Source: Mongoliitalea daihaiensis
Lineage (GTDB): Bacteria; Bacteroidota; Bacteroidia; Cytophagales; Cyclobacteriaceae
DNA: 64,000 bases
NCBI RefSeq assembly: GCF_021596945.1
Contig: NZ_CP063779.1
Span: 127,501-191,500 of the forward strand
Reading direction: 5' to 3'
Positions within the stretch are counted from its first letter, which is position 1. Each line of letters opens with the position of its first letter. The notes under the pieces were generated by a model, which was given only the letters and a program-made list of their open reading frames with translations, ran no database searches and was not told the DNA's origin. Of the stretch, positions 18,136 to 25,890 are shown piece after piece. A program made the translations under genes and the position numbers.

Positions 18136-18850
18136 AAAATATGCTTCAAATTTTCGGGCTCAGCTCGGATATAGTAATACCGAAAGCATTCATCTTAAAA
18201 GTTTACTTCATAAGTTAGGAGTACTGGCAGTCTTCAGACCTCTCGATATGGCCTTGTCTGGGATTGCCATCAAATCGGGAGATTCCAACCACTTTATGCT
18301 GATTAATACAGCTAGAACCCTTGGACATCAACATTTCACGATATGCCATGAACTTTATCATTTGTTTATTCAGGAAGGATTTGATTATCAAGTTTGTCAG
18401 GTAGGTCTGTTTGATAAAAAAGACAAGGAAGAGTATAATGCAGATATTTTTGCATCCAAATTTTTAATTCCTGAAGAAGGGATTCTTGCTTTGGTTCCAG
18501 ATACAGAACTAAAAAAAGCTAAAGTGACTTTAGCAACAATACTCAAAATTGAGCAGTATTTTTCCTGTTCACGAAGGGCCCTACTAAATCGTCTATTCGA
18601 ACTCAAATTGATAGATAAAATTCAAAAAGAGGAGTATAAGGATAATGTCAGAGCAAGTGCCATGAACCATGGGTACTCTCTTAAGCTTTATGAAAAAAAT
18701 GAGGTGAGTGAAGTAATTGGCGATTACGGAAATGTCGCTAGAAAATTATTTGAACAGGATAAAATTTCTGAAACGCACTATTACGGACTTTTAGAAGATA
18801 TAGGATTGGATTTTTCAACCTTGAGAAACGATGGGGACGAAAAAGAATGA
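18116..18850 (+). CDS. ImmA/IrrE family metallopeptidase (module B)
   Basis: A 244-residue protein without its own HTH. The zinc motif HELYH is at residues 78-82, and a third ligand is expected in the segment EEYNADIFASKFLIPEEG. The C-terminal ~100 residues contain a helical region ending with segments rich in charged residues. It is overlapped by 20 bases on both sides, by the XRE gene and by the PIN gene, so the three are translated as a unit. In module A the same function is fused to the HTH. Confidence 0.88.
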   Translation: MNQLILEKYASNFRAQLGYSNTESIHLKSLLHKLGVLAVFRPLDMALSGIAIKSGDSNHFMLINTARTLGHQHFTICHELYHLFIQEGFDYQVCQVGLFDKKDKEEYNADIFASKFLIPEEGILALVPDTELKKAKVTLATILKIEQYFSCSRRALLNRLFELKLIDKIQKEEYKDNVRASAMNHGYSLKLYEKNEVSEVIGDYGNVARKLFEQDKISETHYYGLLEDIGLDFSTLRNDGDEKE

Positions 18851-19367
18851 CAAAATTATCTTGATTGACGCGGACGTCCTTTCCCACTTTATTTCAGGTG
18901 GGCAAATTACCTTGATCCACAAAATATTTCCATATCCGATAAAGATTCTGAACAAGGTGTATGTAGAAATCTCCCGTATGCCGGGAAGGAAAAGGGAAGT
19001 AGACAATCTGTTAAACTTCAAATTGATTGAGCAAATCCCATTTCCGGAGGATAATCCCGAAATCCGAAAAGAATACCATTACATCAAGAAGAAGCTGTTT
19101 AAAGGTGATGGAGAATCCGCCTGTCTCGCAGTAGTCAGGTATTCCAAAGATATCCTAGCCAGTAGCAATCTTAAAGACACAGCTCATTATTGTAACCTCC
19201 ACAACATCAGCTACCTGACCACCATGGATTTTCTCTGCCAGGCAGTCACGAATGGACAACTCTTCGAGTCAGATTGTGATGAATTTATCCAACGAGTATT
19301 AAAAGCTGGTAGCAGACTTCCTGTAAAGAAATGGGGGGAGTATGGATGTCGGGAACTAGACCTATAA
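18831..19367 (+). CDS. PIN-like nuclease, putative toxin (module B)
   Basis: A 178-residue protein with a PIN-like arrangement of acidic residues: Asp13/Asp15 in LIDADVLSHF, Glu46 in YVEIS, Asp93/Glu95 in GDGESACLAV, Asp116 in SSNLKD and Asp133 in TTMDF. PIN domains are metal-dependent RNases used as toxins in many toxin-antitoxin pairs. It overlaps the ImmA/IrrE gene by 20 bases. Compared with the PIN of module A it has diverged strongly in sequence but keeps length and motif order. It appears intact. Confidence 0.78.
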   Translation: MGTKKNDKIILIDADVLSHFISGGQITLIHKIFPYPIKILNKVYVEISRMPGRKREVDNLLNFKLIEQIPFPEDNPEIRKEYHYIKKKLFKGDGESACLAVVRYSKDILASSNLKDTAHYCNLHNISYLTTMDFLCQAVTNGQLFESDCDEFIQRVLKAGSRLPVKKWGEYGCRELDL

Positions 19368-19369
19368 TA

Positions 19370-20242
19370 ATGCTAAACTGGCAAGAAATAAAAACCGAAA
19401 ATCCTGAAATTGACCAAATTGTAATCCTGTCAAGCGAAAAAGTTACGGATTTTAAAAAATGGACTTTGGCGCAGTTTCTTGAAAGTGATGATAAATCAAA
19501 GTTTATTTATTTTATTCATTCGGAAGAAACGAGAGAGTCTAGTTCCTACTTGTATTGGACTCCATTTTTAATAAAGGATTTAGGAATACCTTTAGATTAT
19601 CAAGAGGAAGAATTGCCAAGATATCTTTATGCCTTTAAAGAAATTTTGCGAAGCTATGAACAAAGATTTATGTTGATGTTTCGGATTACTCAGATTTCAG
19701 GAGAAGGGCTTTATCATTTGGATTTTTATTTAAATGGCACCTATTCCAGAGCACTCTCTCTAATTGAAGGATTTATCGTTCTTTTGGAATCCAAGAATTA
19801 TATGGCAGCATCTCACCTTGTGAGGCCTTACCTGGATAATTTCCTCAGATTATTTGCAGCATGGCTCGTAGAAAACCCACATGATTTTGCCAATGAAGTA
19901 ATGAAAGGGAAGAAAGTGGAGGAATTCTTTGATAAAGAAAATGCAAAACAAAAGCTTAGGGATTGGTATTTGAGAGACAGGGCTTCGGAGGAATATCCTT
20001 GGATAAAAGATGTTTACAATACGACCTCCGGATACATACACTTTAGCAGAAAACATATTTTTAATCCAATTGTAGAAGTGAATATAAATGATTTCACTAT
20101 CGGAAGTTACCTTTCAAAATATGACTCAAAAACAGTTACTGACTTAAATCGAATTGAGGCTGTATTAGTGATGATTGAAATTTCAAATTGCATTTTGGAG
20201 TATGCGTACGGTTGGGCAAGGACAAAGTCAAAAAAAATTTAA
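19370..20242 (+). CDS. Unknown helical protein, fourth gene of module B operon
   Basis: A 290-residue protein, started at ATG 19370, two bases after the PIN stop; the longer in-frame start at 19331 would overlap the PIN gene. It is mostly helical, with the central stretch SHLVRPYLDNFLRLFAAWLV and a later GYIHFSRKHIFNPI. The look is that of the DUF5677/HEPN-like phage-defence-associated proteins, but I cannot confirm any family and see no catalytic motif. Tight spacing puts it in the module B operon. It could be a passenger or a fourth component. Confidence 0.65.
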   Translation: MLNWQEIKTENPEIDQIVILSSEKVTDFKKWTLAQFLESDDKSKFIYFIHSEETRESSSYLYWTPFLIKDLGIPLDYQEEELPRYLYAFKEILRSYEQRFMLMFRITQISGEGLYHLDFYLNGTYSRALSLIEGFIVLLESKNYMAASHLVRPYLDNFLRLFAAWLVENPHDFANEVMKGKKVEEFFDKENAKQKLRDWYLRDRASEEYPWIKDVYNTTSGYIHFSRKHIFNPIVEVNINDFTIGSYLSKYDSKTVTDLNRIEAVLVMIEISNCILEYAYGWARTKSKKI

Positions 20243-20940
20243 GCAGAGGAAACTAGTTTTTTTTCAAGAACTTCCTGAGAATATAAAATATCTCCAAAGT
20301 GTTTAAGCTGAGCTTTTTCTAAATCAAATTTATATTTTTTTTGCCAACTGTTGATTAGTTTATAAAGCCTTGAAGATATTTTTAAATTATATTTTTCAGA
20401 GTAGTAAATTGAATTTACAATACACAAATCCTTTTTCAAATTTTCTCTAAAAACATAATCAATCTCTCTGGTTTTCAAAAATTTAAGAAAGTCTTCTGAA
20501 TAATAAAACTTTTTATCGTTTATTGAATAGATAATTGATGAAAAATTAAAAAAAACACTTTTAGGTAAGTATGAAAATAGTTTCCAATCAATTCTCTTCT
20601 CTACATTTAATGCCCATGTGTTTTCAACAACCCATAAATCAAACTTTTTAGAGCCAAGGTTAAATTTATATCCCCCAAAAGAATTAACACTATATGTATT
20701 TTCCTTTAGAATCTTAGAAATATCCACAGAGTTTCCTACAACTAAATCGACATCCCTAATGAGATAATTATGAAGAAAATAGTTTCTTATTATGCCGCTA
20801 AACAAATAAACATTTGTTTCAAGGGTGAGGCTTTTGATAAAATCAAAAGCCTCACCCTCTAAAGCATCTTCAAGATAACGATAGAACTTTAAAGCCTTAG
20901 AGTCTACCTCTTCGGATATTTTGCTATATCTTCTGACCAC
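20239..20940 (-). CDS. Pol-beta-type nucleotidyltransferase, CCA/poly(A) polymerase head-like
   Basis: A 233-residue protein. A nucleotidyltransferase core is seen in LFSGIIRNYF (residues 47-56) followed by RDVDLVVG with Asp63 and Asp65, and a third acidic Asp101 in KKFDLWVV: the layout of the poly(A) polymerase head domain. It lacks the usual tRNA-binding body of CCA-adding enzymes. Its start overlaps the dGTPase gene by 17 bases, so they form one unit. The composition is very AT- and lysine-rich compared with the core genes. Substrate unknown; a role in phage defence is inferred from its neighbours. Confidence 0.68.
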   Translation of the reverse strand: MVRRYSKISEEVDSKALKFYRYLEDALEGEAFDFIKSLTLETNVYLFSGIIRNYFLHNYLIRDVDLVVGNSVDISKILKENTYSVNSFGGYKFNLGSKKFDLWVVENTWALNVEKRIDWKLFSYLPKSVFFNFSSIIYSINDKKFYYSEDFLKFLKTREIDYVFRENLKKDLCIVNSIYYSEKYNLKISSRLYKLINSWQKKYKFDLEKAQLKHFGDILYSQEVLEKKLVSSA

Positions 20941-22276
20941 TGATTCTTTGATATTGATCTAATGCAAATTGATCTGTCATTCCTGAAATAAAATCAACTA
21001 TAATTTGTAGTTTATTATATGTGGAAAATTCTTCAAAATTTTCAATTGATGTATCAATTTTCATAGACCTTATCAACCCTCCAGAAATCATTCCTTTAGC
21101 TCTTCTAACGTAATGTTTGTCCTTTTTAAATACAAAATCAATATAGTGGTCGAGAAGTCCTGAAATTGCTGAATGGCCAGTGACTTCCAATTGATAAATT
21201 TCTCTTTTTGGAAAAATATGATCATCACATATTTTTTTTAGACTCTGAGATAATAAATTGTCTTTAAGTAATTCGCTATGATAGTTTCCATTACTTATTT
21301 CGTCTAGATTTTTTAAAAACTCATTTAAAGCTGCTTCTACCAAATTTGCTATTATCCCAATTCTTAGCCTTACCATTTTAGTAATCTCTGCTCCTTCACC
21401 TTTAATTTTATCAAGTGATTTTAATAATCTTGCTAAACTTGGAACATCTTTAATGTATTCTTTAATTTCTGAATAGCTGTACCAATCTTTATTAAATCCG
21501 TCCTCAACATCCATTATTCTGTAACAAATTGTATCTGCTGCTTCCATAAGAAATGCTAATGGATGTCTGAAATAAACTCCTTCCTTTTCTAGCCCGCAAT
21601 TCTCAACAATCATCTTGAAATAAGGTATTTCAGATTGAAACACTCCTCTCTTACTTGTTGATATTTTCGTGTCATCGGGAATTTCAAAATTCGGATATTT
21701 TAAAAAGGCTCCCAAAGTTCCGAAGGTTAGGTTTAATCCAGCTTTTTCATTTAAGGTTTGCAACTTTGTTAAGACTCTAAATCCTTGAGAATTTCCGTCA
21801 AAATTAGTAAAATCCTCTCTTTCTTCTTTGCTTATTTTGTCTTCCCAACTTTTATCATTGAATAAATCTTTGAAGTAAGTAGCAATCACTCTTTCTCCAA
21901 AATGCCCAAATGGAGGATTTCCGATATCGTGAACCAAACATGCGTTACGTAGAATTACCGGAATTGACCGCAAAGCTTGGTATCTAGATTTCCCAATTAT
22001 TCTAAGAAAATTTTTTTTAGAACACAATCTAAGTCCAAGCGAATAGCCAATTTCTGAAACTTCTAAGGAGTGAGTGAGTCTTGAGTGAATGTTATCATCT
22101 GTTGTCAGGGGGAATACTTGAGTCTTATCATGCATTCTTCTGATTGCAGGACTAAAGGTGATTCTTCCGGTATCACTTTCAAATTCATTTCTTGGATCTT
22201 TACCTTTCTTCCGTGAAGATTTTTTAATACGTTCGGAACACAAAAATTTGTCCCACTTTTCTTTCATTTCGCTCAT
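20924..22276 (-). CDS. dGTPase-like HD-domain dNTP triphosphohydrolase
   Basis: A 450-residue HD phosphohydrolase of the dGTPase family. SDTGRITFSPAIRRMHDKTQ near residues 35-53 and HSRLTHSLEV (His64, His69) precede the metal motif LVHDIGNPPFGH (His116-Asp117). These enzymes remove triphosphate from dNTPs; some defend against phage by draining dNTPs. The AT-rich composition and the island context suggest a defence rather than a housekeeping role. It overlaps the nucleotidyltransferase gene by 17 bases and follows an hsdS remnant by about 25 bases. Confidence 0.9.
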   Translation of the reverse strand: MSEMKEKWDKFLCSERIKKSSRKKGKDPRNEFESDTGRITFSPAIRRMHDKTQVFPLTTDDNIHSRLTHSLEVSEIGYSLGLRLCSKKNFLRIIGKSRYQALRSIPVILRNACLVHDIGNPPFGHFGERVIATYFKDLFNDKSWEDKISKEEREDFTNFDGNSQGFRVLTKLQTLNEKAGLNLTFGTLGAFLKYPNFEIPDDTKISTSKRGVFQSEIPYFKMIVENCGLEKEGVYFRHPLAFLMEAADTICYRIMDVEDGFNKDWYSYSEIKEYIKDVPSLARLLKSLDKIKGEGAEITKMVRLRIGIIANLVEAALNEFLKNLDEISNGNYHSELLKDNLLSQSLKKICDDHIFPKREIYQLEVTGHSAISGLLDHYIDFVFKKDKHYVRRAKGMISGGLIRSMKIDTSIENFEEFSTYNKLQIIVDFISGMTDQFALDQYQRISGQKI

Positions 22277-22300
22277 ATTTATGTTTTAAGGTTTAGTTAT

Positions 22301-22471
22301 TTAAAAATTATGTTCCCCCTCCGCCACCATCCCCAATTCCCCAATTTCCCTCATGTACTCCTTCGCTTCCTGACCGACCAACTCCCCCCGAAATGCCTTC
22401 GCCAATATCGCCTGAGGCAATTGGTCAATCTTGGTTTTTATTGAAGCATACTGGGATTCGATTTGAATAAA
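22301..22471 (-). pseudogene. Duplicated 3' end of hsdS
   Basis: On the minus strand this reads IESQYASIKTKIDQLPQAIL and continues AKAFRGELVGQEAKEYM to a TAA at 22303-22301. It matches the C-terminus of the full hsdS (KIESQYVSLKAKIDQLPQAI). The 58 bases 22377-22434 are identical to 24635-24692. It has no start and begins right at the end of the SIR2 gene. It is a duplication bracketing the TIR-SIR2 pair or the trace of another hsdS. Confidence 0.88.
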
Positions 22472-22476
22472 TAGTT

Positions 22477-23670
22477 TTAAAACATTCCAATTCCAAGATT
22501 CTCTAGTTCAGTGCAAATCATTGCTGAGTTTAAGATTTTACCAAATTCAATCACTTTTTCACTTGGATAGGGGTTAACCATAAATGATGGTTTGTTTTTA
22601 AAGTCAAAGTTTTCCAGTATTATTCGGTTTACTTCCTCATCCTTACACCCATATCCAATTATGATTAATCGATCAGAGGAATTTAGATTCTCTTTGAATT
22701 TTTGGAAAAGAGGTTCAAATAAGAGGGGTTCTCTATATCGAATGATTTTTGAAGACGTTCCAGAAAGGAAATCAGAGTGATAGTTGATCCAGCAATTATC
22801 ATATGCTAATTCTCCGTTTTGATCTTGAAATTCCTTGAAGAGATTGTTTGAACCAATACCGATTTTGGTTTTAACATAAATTTCAGGAATTGCATAACCT
22901 CCTTCATTTCGATAGAAAGGGTAATAATTAACACTTCCATGAAGTTTGTATAATCTTAAATTACTGGTGTAATTCCCTGTATATCTTGCTAGCCTAACCA
23001 TGTAAGAATCCAAATCCGTCCTAAGCTTTCCAAAATAGGGAGAACCCATTTCCTCAAATCCATCACAAAGATTTCCTTGAAGCCAGTCTGAAATACTCAG
23101 CCTTTCTAATAAGAGATCATGGTTTAGAGTATGGATATCGACAATTCCATTTTTAGTCCATTCTTCTAAACAGTTCAAAAATCCCGTGTACCCTGGAAAG
23201 ATTGGTTTACATTGATGTGGTGAATTTCCGTACCAATGTTCTCCATCTCTATCTTTTAAAAAATGTCTTACAATTTGATTGAAAATGGGCTTTATATTAT
23301 TAATTAAATCCTTGGGGCTTGAATAAATGTTGTTGTAATATTTTTTTGCACTCTGTTCGAAATCATCACTAATTAAGTCCCACTGTTTTTCATTTGACAA
23401 AAAATCGTAAAACTCCTCGTAGTCGAATGCTTTTATTTTGGAATGATAATAATTCATCAATTCTAACAAAAAATCAAACTGGTTATCGTAAGAATTTCTA
23501 TATCCAAAATTTGGTCTACCACCTTTTGCGCTATCCACAACTAACTTGCCATCAGTAGAAAATCCAAATTCGGTTCCTTCTAATCTTAGGATAGACTCAT
23601 TTAACTGGTTACCAACTGGATATCCCATTGGTGCAGAAAACCCAGCCCCTAATAATATTGATGTCTTCAT
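22477..23670 (-). CDS. SIR2-like NADase-type defence protein
   Basis: A 397-residue protein with SIR2 signature elements in order: GAGFS at 8-12 (NAD binding), THxNHD-type TLNHD at 181-185 (Asn183, Asp185), KLHGS with His244, and IIGYGCKDEEVN near the C-terminus. This is the SIR2-like class used as NAD-degrading effectors in Thoeris, DSR and short-Argonaute systems, not a protein deacetylase. No SLOG or Argonaute domain is present. Its start shares one base with the end of the TIR-like gene, so the two are coupled. Confidence 0.85.
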   Translation of the reverse strand: MKTSILLGAGFSAPMGYPVGNQLNESILRLEGTEFGFSTDGKLVVDSAKGGRPNFGYRNSYDNQFDFLLELMNYYHSKIKAFDYEEFYDFLSNEKQWDLISDDFEQSAKKYYNNIYSSPKDLINNIKPIFNQIVRHFLKDRDGEHWYGNSPHQCKPIFPGYTGFLNCLEEWTKNGIVDIHTLNHDLLLERLSISDWLQGNLCDGFEEMGSPYFGKLRTDLDSYMVRLARYTGNYTSNLRLYKLHGSVNYYPFYRNEGGYAIPEIYVKTKIGIGSNNLFKEFQDQNGELAYDNCWINYHSDFLSGTSSKIIRYREPLLFEPLFQKFKENLNSSDRLIIIGYGCKDEEVNRIILENFDFKNKPSFMVNPYPSEKVIEFGKILNSAMICTELENLGIGMF

Positions 23671-24539
23671 CAGTGAATTTTTACAATTGCCTCTAAATCT
23701 ACAAAAATTCCAACAGCCTGAAGTTCCTTACAAATTCGTATCTTCCAAGAACCAGTTTCATCATAATTTTCATATAGAATACCACTCAAATCGGAAGGTA
23801 TTTCGAGATCTCCTTTCTTTAATAGCCTGACTCTACTTTTCCCAAGTTTTCCTAAAAAATAACCTATTTCCAAAATAACATTTTGTCTGGCCCTTTTGGT
23901 GCCGTCATTTAACTCGTCATCTGGAGAAAGAAGTGCGATGGCAAAATTTGCAGATTCAGTTTCCTCAATCAATTTTTCTACAATATTCCTTCCTTTATCT
24001 GCTTGTTCATGTAGGACAATGTTGTTTACACCAGCTCTATGAAGTAATAATTGAACTTCGGTTTTTAAATGCCCATCATGTCCATGGATAATGAACACGG
24101 TGTTTCCACTCACTTTTTGGGGTTTAGCCTCAAATTCTGGATTTGCATTTACAATGTCTGTTAAGGCTTCTGCAAGGTAGGGAAGTAATTGTTCATTAAA
24201 AGAGGCTACTTTGTCATTAATATTGGGATTACCGGTTGGAAAATAATTAAAAATTAAACGATAGCCTTCTTTCCCCTTTTCCGAGATTCTTTTATAAATG
24301 TCATAGATATAAAGTTTAGCATCCTCAAACTGATTAGGCAACTCCAATTCACCATCTGATGCTTTTTCCCATTCTTTCCACCTGATCCTTGAAGATTCAT
24401 AAACTGTATAAATGGGATTGTCTTTTACCTCTTTTTCAAGATGCTCAAAAAGATGAGCTACTTCGCTACCAAAAGTTTGCGAATTAGAATTAGTGATTCG
24501 TTTAATAAAAAACTGAATCAATTCAATGTTAAGTGCCAT
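23670..24539 (-). CDS. TIR-like predicted nucleotide-binding protein (PF10137 type)
   Basis: A 289-residue protein. The C-terminal half (about residues 147-285) matches the TIR-like nucleotide-binding family also used as CBASS/Pycsar effectors: VFIIHGHDG (148-156), HEQADKGRNIVEK (177-189), ALLSPDD (202-208) and ARQNVILEIGYFLGKLG (217-233). The N-terminal ~140 residues are mostly helical and unrecognised, perhaps a sensor. It lies 7 bases after hsdS and overlaps the SIR2 gene by one base. A paired NAD-consuming or signalling role is inferred. Confidence 0.82.
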   Translation of the reverse strand: MALNIELIQFFIKRITNSNSQTFGSEVAHLFEHLEKEVKDNPIYTVYESSRIRWKEWEKASDGELELPNQFEDAKLYIYDIYKRISEKGKEGYRLIFNYFPTGNPNINDKVASFNEQLLPYLAEALTDIVNANPEFEAKPQKVSGNTVFIIHGHDGHLKTEVQLLLHRAGVNNIVLHEQADKGRNIVEKLIEETESANFAIALLSPDDELNDGTKRARQNVILEIGYFLGKLGKSRVRLLKKGDLEIPSDLSGILYENYDETGSWKIRICKELQAVGIFVDLEAIVKIH

Positions 24540-24546
24540 AATTCTA

Positions 24547-25890
24547 TCACTTTTTTGATTTGTAAAATCCTATTTTTTCCGCCGCCATCAACCCCTCTCC
24601 TTCCTCAAGCACATACTCCTTCACCTCCTGACTCACCAACTCCCCCCGAAATGCCTTCGCCAATATCGCCTGAGGCAATTGGTCAATCTTGGCTTTTAAG
24701 GAAACATACTGGGATTCGATTTTGTCGGCTAAAGAGAATAGAGCATCGACCTGAGATACTATTTCTTTTTGTTCTTCCTTAGAAGGATTAGGGGTTGGGA
24801 AAACTCTTGCCTTTTTAATTCCGAAAGCAGGCTGAGAAGTGGCTTTTGCTCCCTCTTTTAGAAGTTTATTTATAATTGGACTATCTAAGTAATAAAAGAG
24901 GAATTTGGGATTATAATTTGATTTAGGTTGGATCAAAATAATGTTTGCGGATAATGTATATGTCCTTTCTTTAAATATTGGAAGTTGAAATGGTTTACCC
25001 AGAGTTCCAATTTTACCGAATCCTAAATCGCCTTCTTTTAATTCATATCTTTTAATGTGCTCTTCCAGCACTTTTGACGAAACAAGTGTTGAGTTACTAA
25101 AATCAATTCTACCTTTAGAGTCAACATCTTTTATACTTATGTATGGAATTCCGCCTATTACAGGCGGAGGGGTTCTATGGCTTGGGTGGGGATCAACTAC
25201 ATCAGCAACTTCTTGTAAATCTATGTATTCCCACTCTCCCAATCCCTTCCCCTCTCTCCACTCCTTCGTCAACTCCCCCGTCACGGCTTGGGTCAGAACC
25301 TGCTGACGGAAGTTTTTCAGCAAGGCAGGTATCCCATCCAACTTCTCCCGTAAACTATCCAAATGCCCAAACAAAGCATCCAATTTGGCCACAATCCGCT
25401 GCTGCTCGGGAAGGGTAGGGAGCGGAAATTTTATTTGGCTCAGATTCTTTCTTGAAATTCTCAGTCTTGTTGAACCAGAGGCATTTTTAAATATTTCTGC
25501 TCTAAACTGAGGTGTGTTTATCCAATACATCAACCATTTTGAATTACATGTAGGTCTAATTATTGCAACATCAACTACCGTTACAAATTTTCCTGATAAA
25601 GGGAATATACAAGACCTCCCTAGTGGATCTGGCATTCTAGCAATTAAAATATCCCCTGATTTCAAATAGGTACATCTTAACTGTGAAGCTTTCTCACTAG
25701 TTAAAAATCTTTCTGATTTGTCTTTGTAAACACCATCCCCAATGTCAGCTAATTGAATTAACCTGACGTCTCCATTTGGATCTTGGTCTTTTGATTCGAC
25801 CCAATCTCCGTCAGAAAATATTCCATCTTTTGATATTAATTCTGGAATAGTAGAAACTCTCCACCCCTTCTGTAATTTCTCTTCCATCAT
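24547..25890 (-). CDS. hsdS: Type I restriction-modification specificity subunit
   Basis: A 447-residue HsdS with two target-recognition domains, each followed by a conserved helical spacer: LPTLPEQQRIVAKLDALFGH near 160-178 and the equivalent PSKEEQKEIVSQVDALFSL near 370. The repeats LLKNFRQQVLTQAVTGELT and LPQAILAKAFRGELV mark the two half-ends. It decides the DNA target for both HsdM and HsdR. The start ATG overlaps the hsdM stop (ATGA). Its 3' end is duplicated at 22301-22471. Confidence 0.95.
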   Translation of the reverse strand: MMEEKLQKGWRVSTIPELISKDGIFSDGDWVESKDQDPNGDVRLIQLADIGDGVYKDKSERFLTSEKASQLRCTYLKSGDILIARMPDPLGRSCIFPLSGKFVTVVDVAIIRPTCNSKWLMYWINTPQFRAEIFKNASGSTRLRISRKNLSQIKFPLPTLPEQQRIVAKLDALFGHLDSLREKLDGIPALLKNFRQQVLTQAVTGELTKEWREGKGLGEWEYIDLQEVADVVDPHPSHRTPPPVIGGIPYISIKDVDSKGRIDFSNSTLVSSKVLEEHIKRYELKEGDLGFGKIGTLGKPFQLPIFKERTYTLSANIILIQPKSNYNPKFLFYYLDSPIINKLLKEGAKATSQPAFGIKKARVFPTPNPSKEEQKEIVSQVDALFSLADKIESQYVSLKAKIDQLPQAILAKAFRGELVSQEVKEYVLEEGEGLMAAEKIGFYKSKK

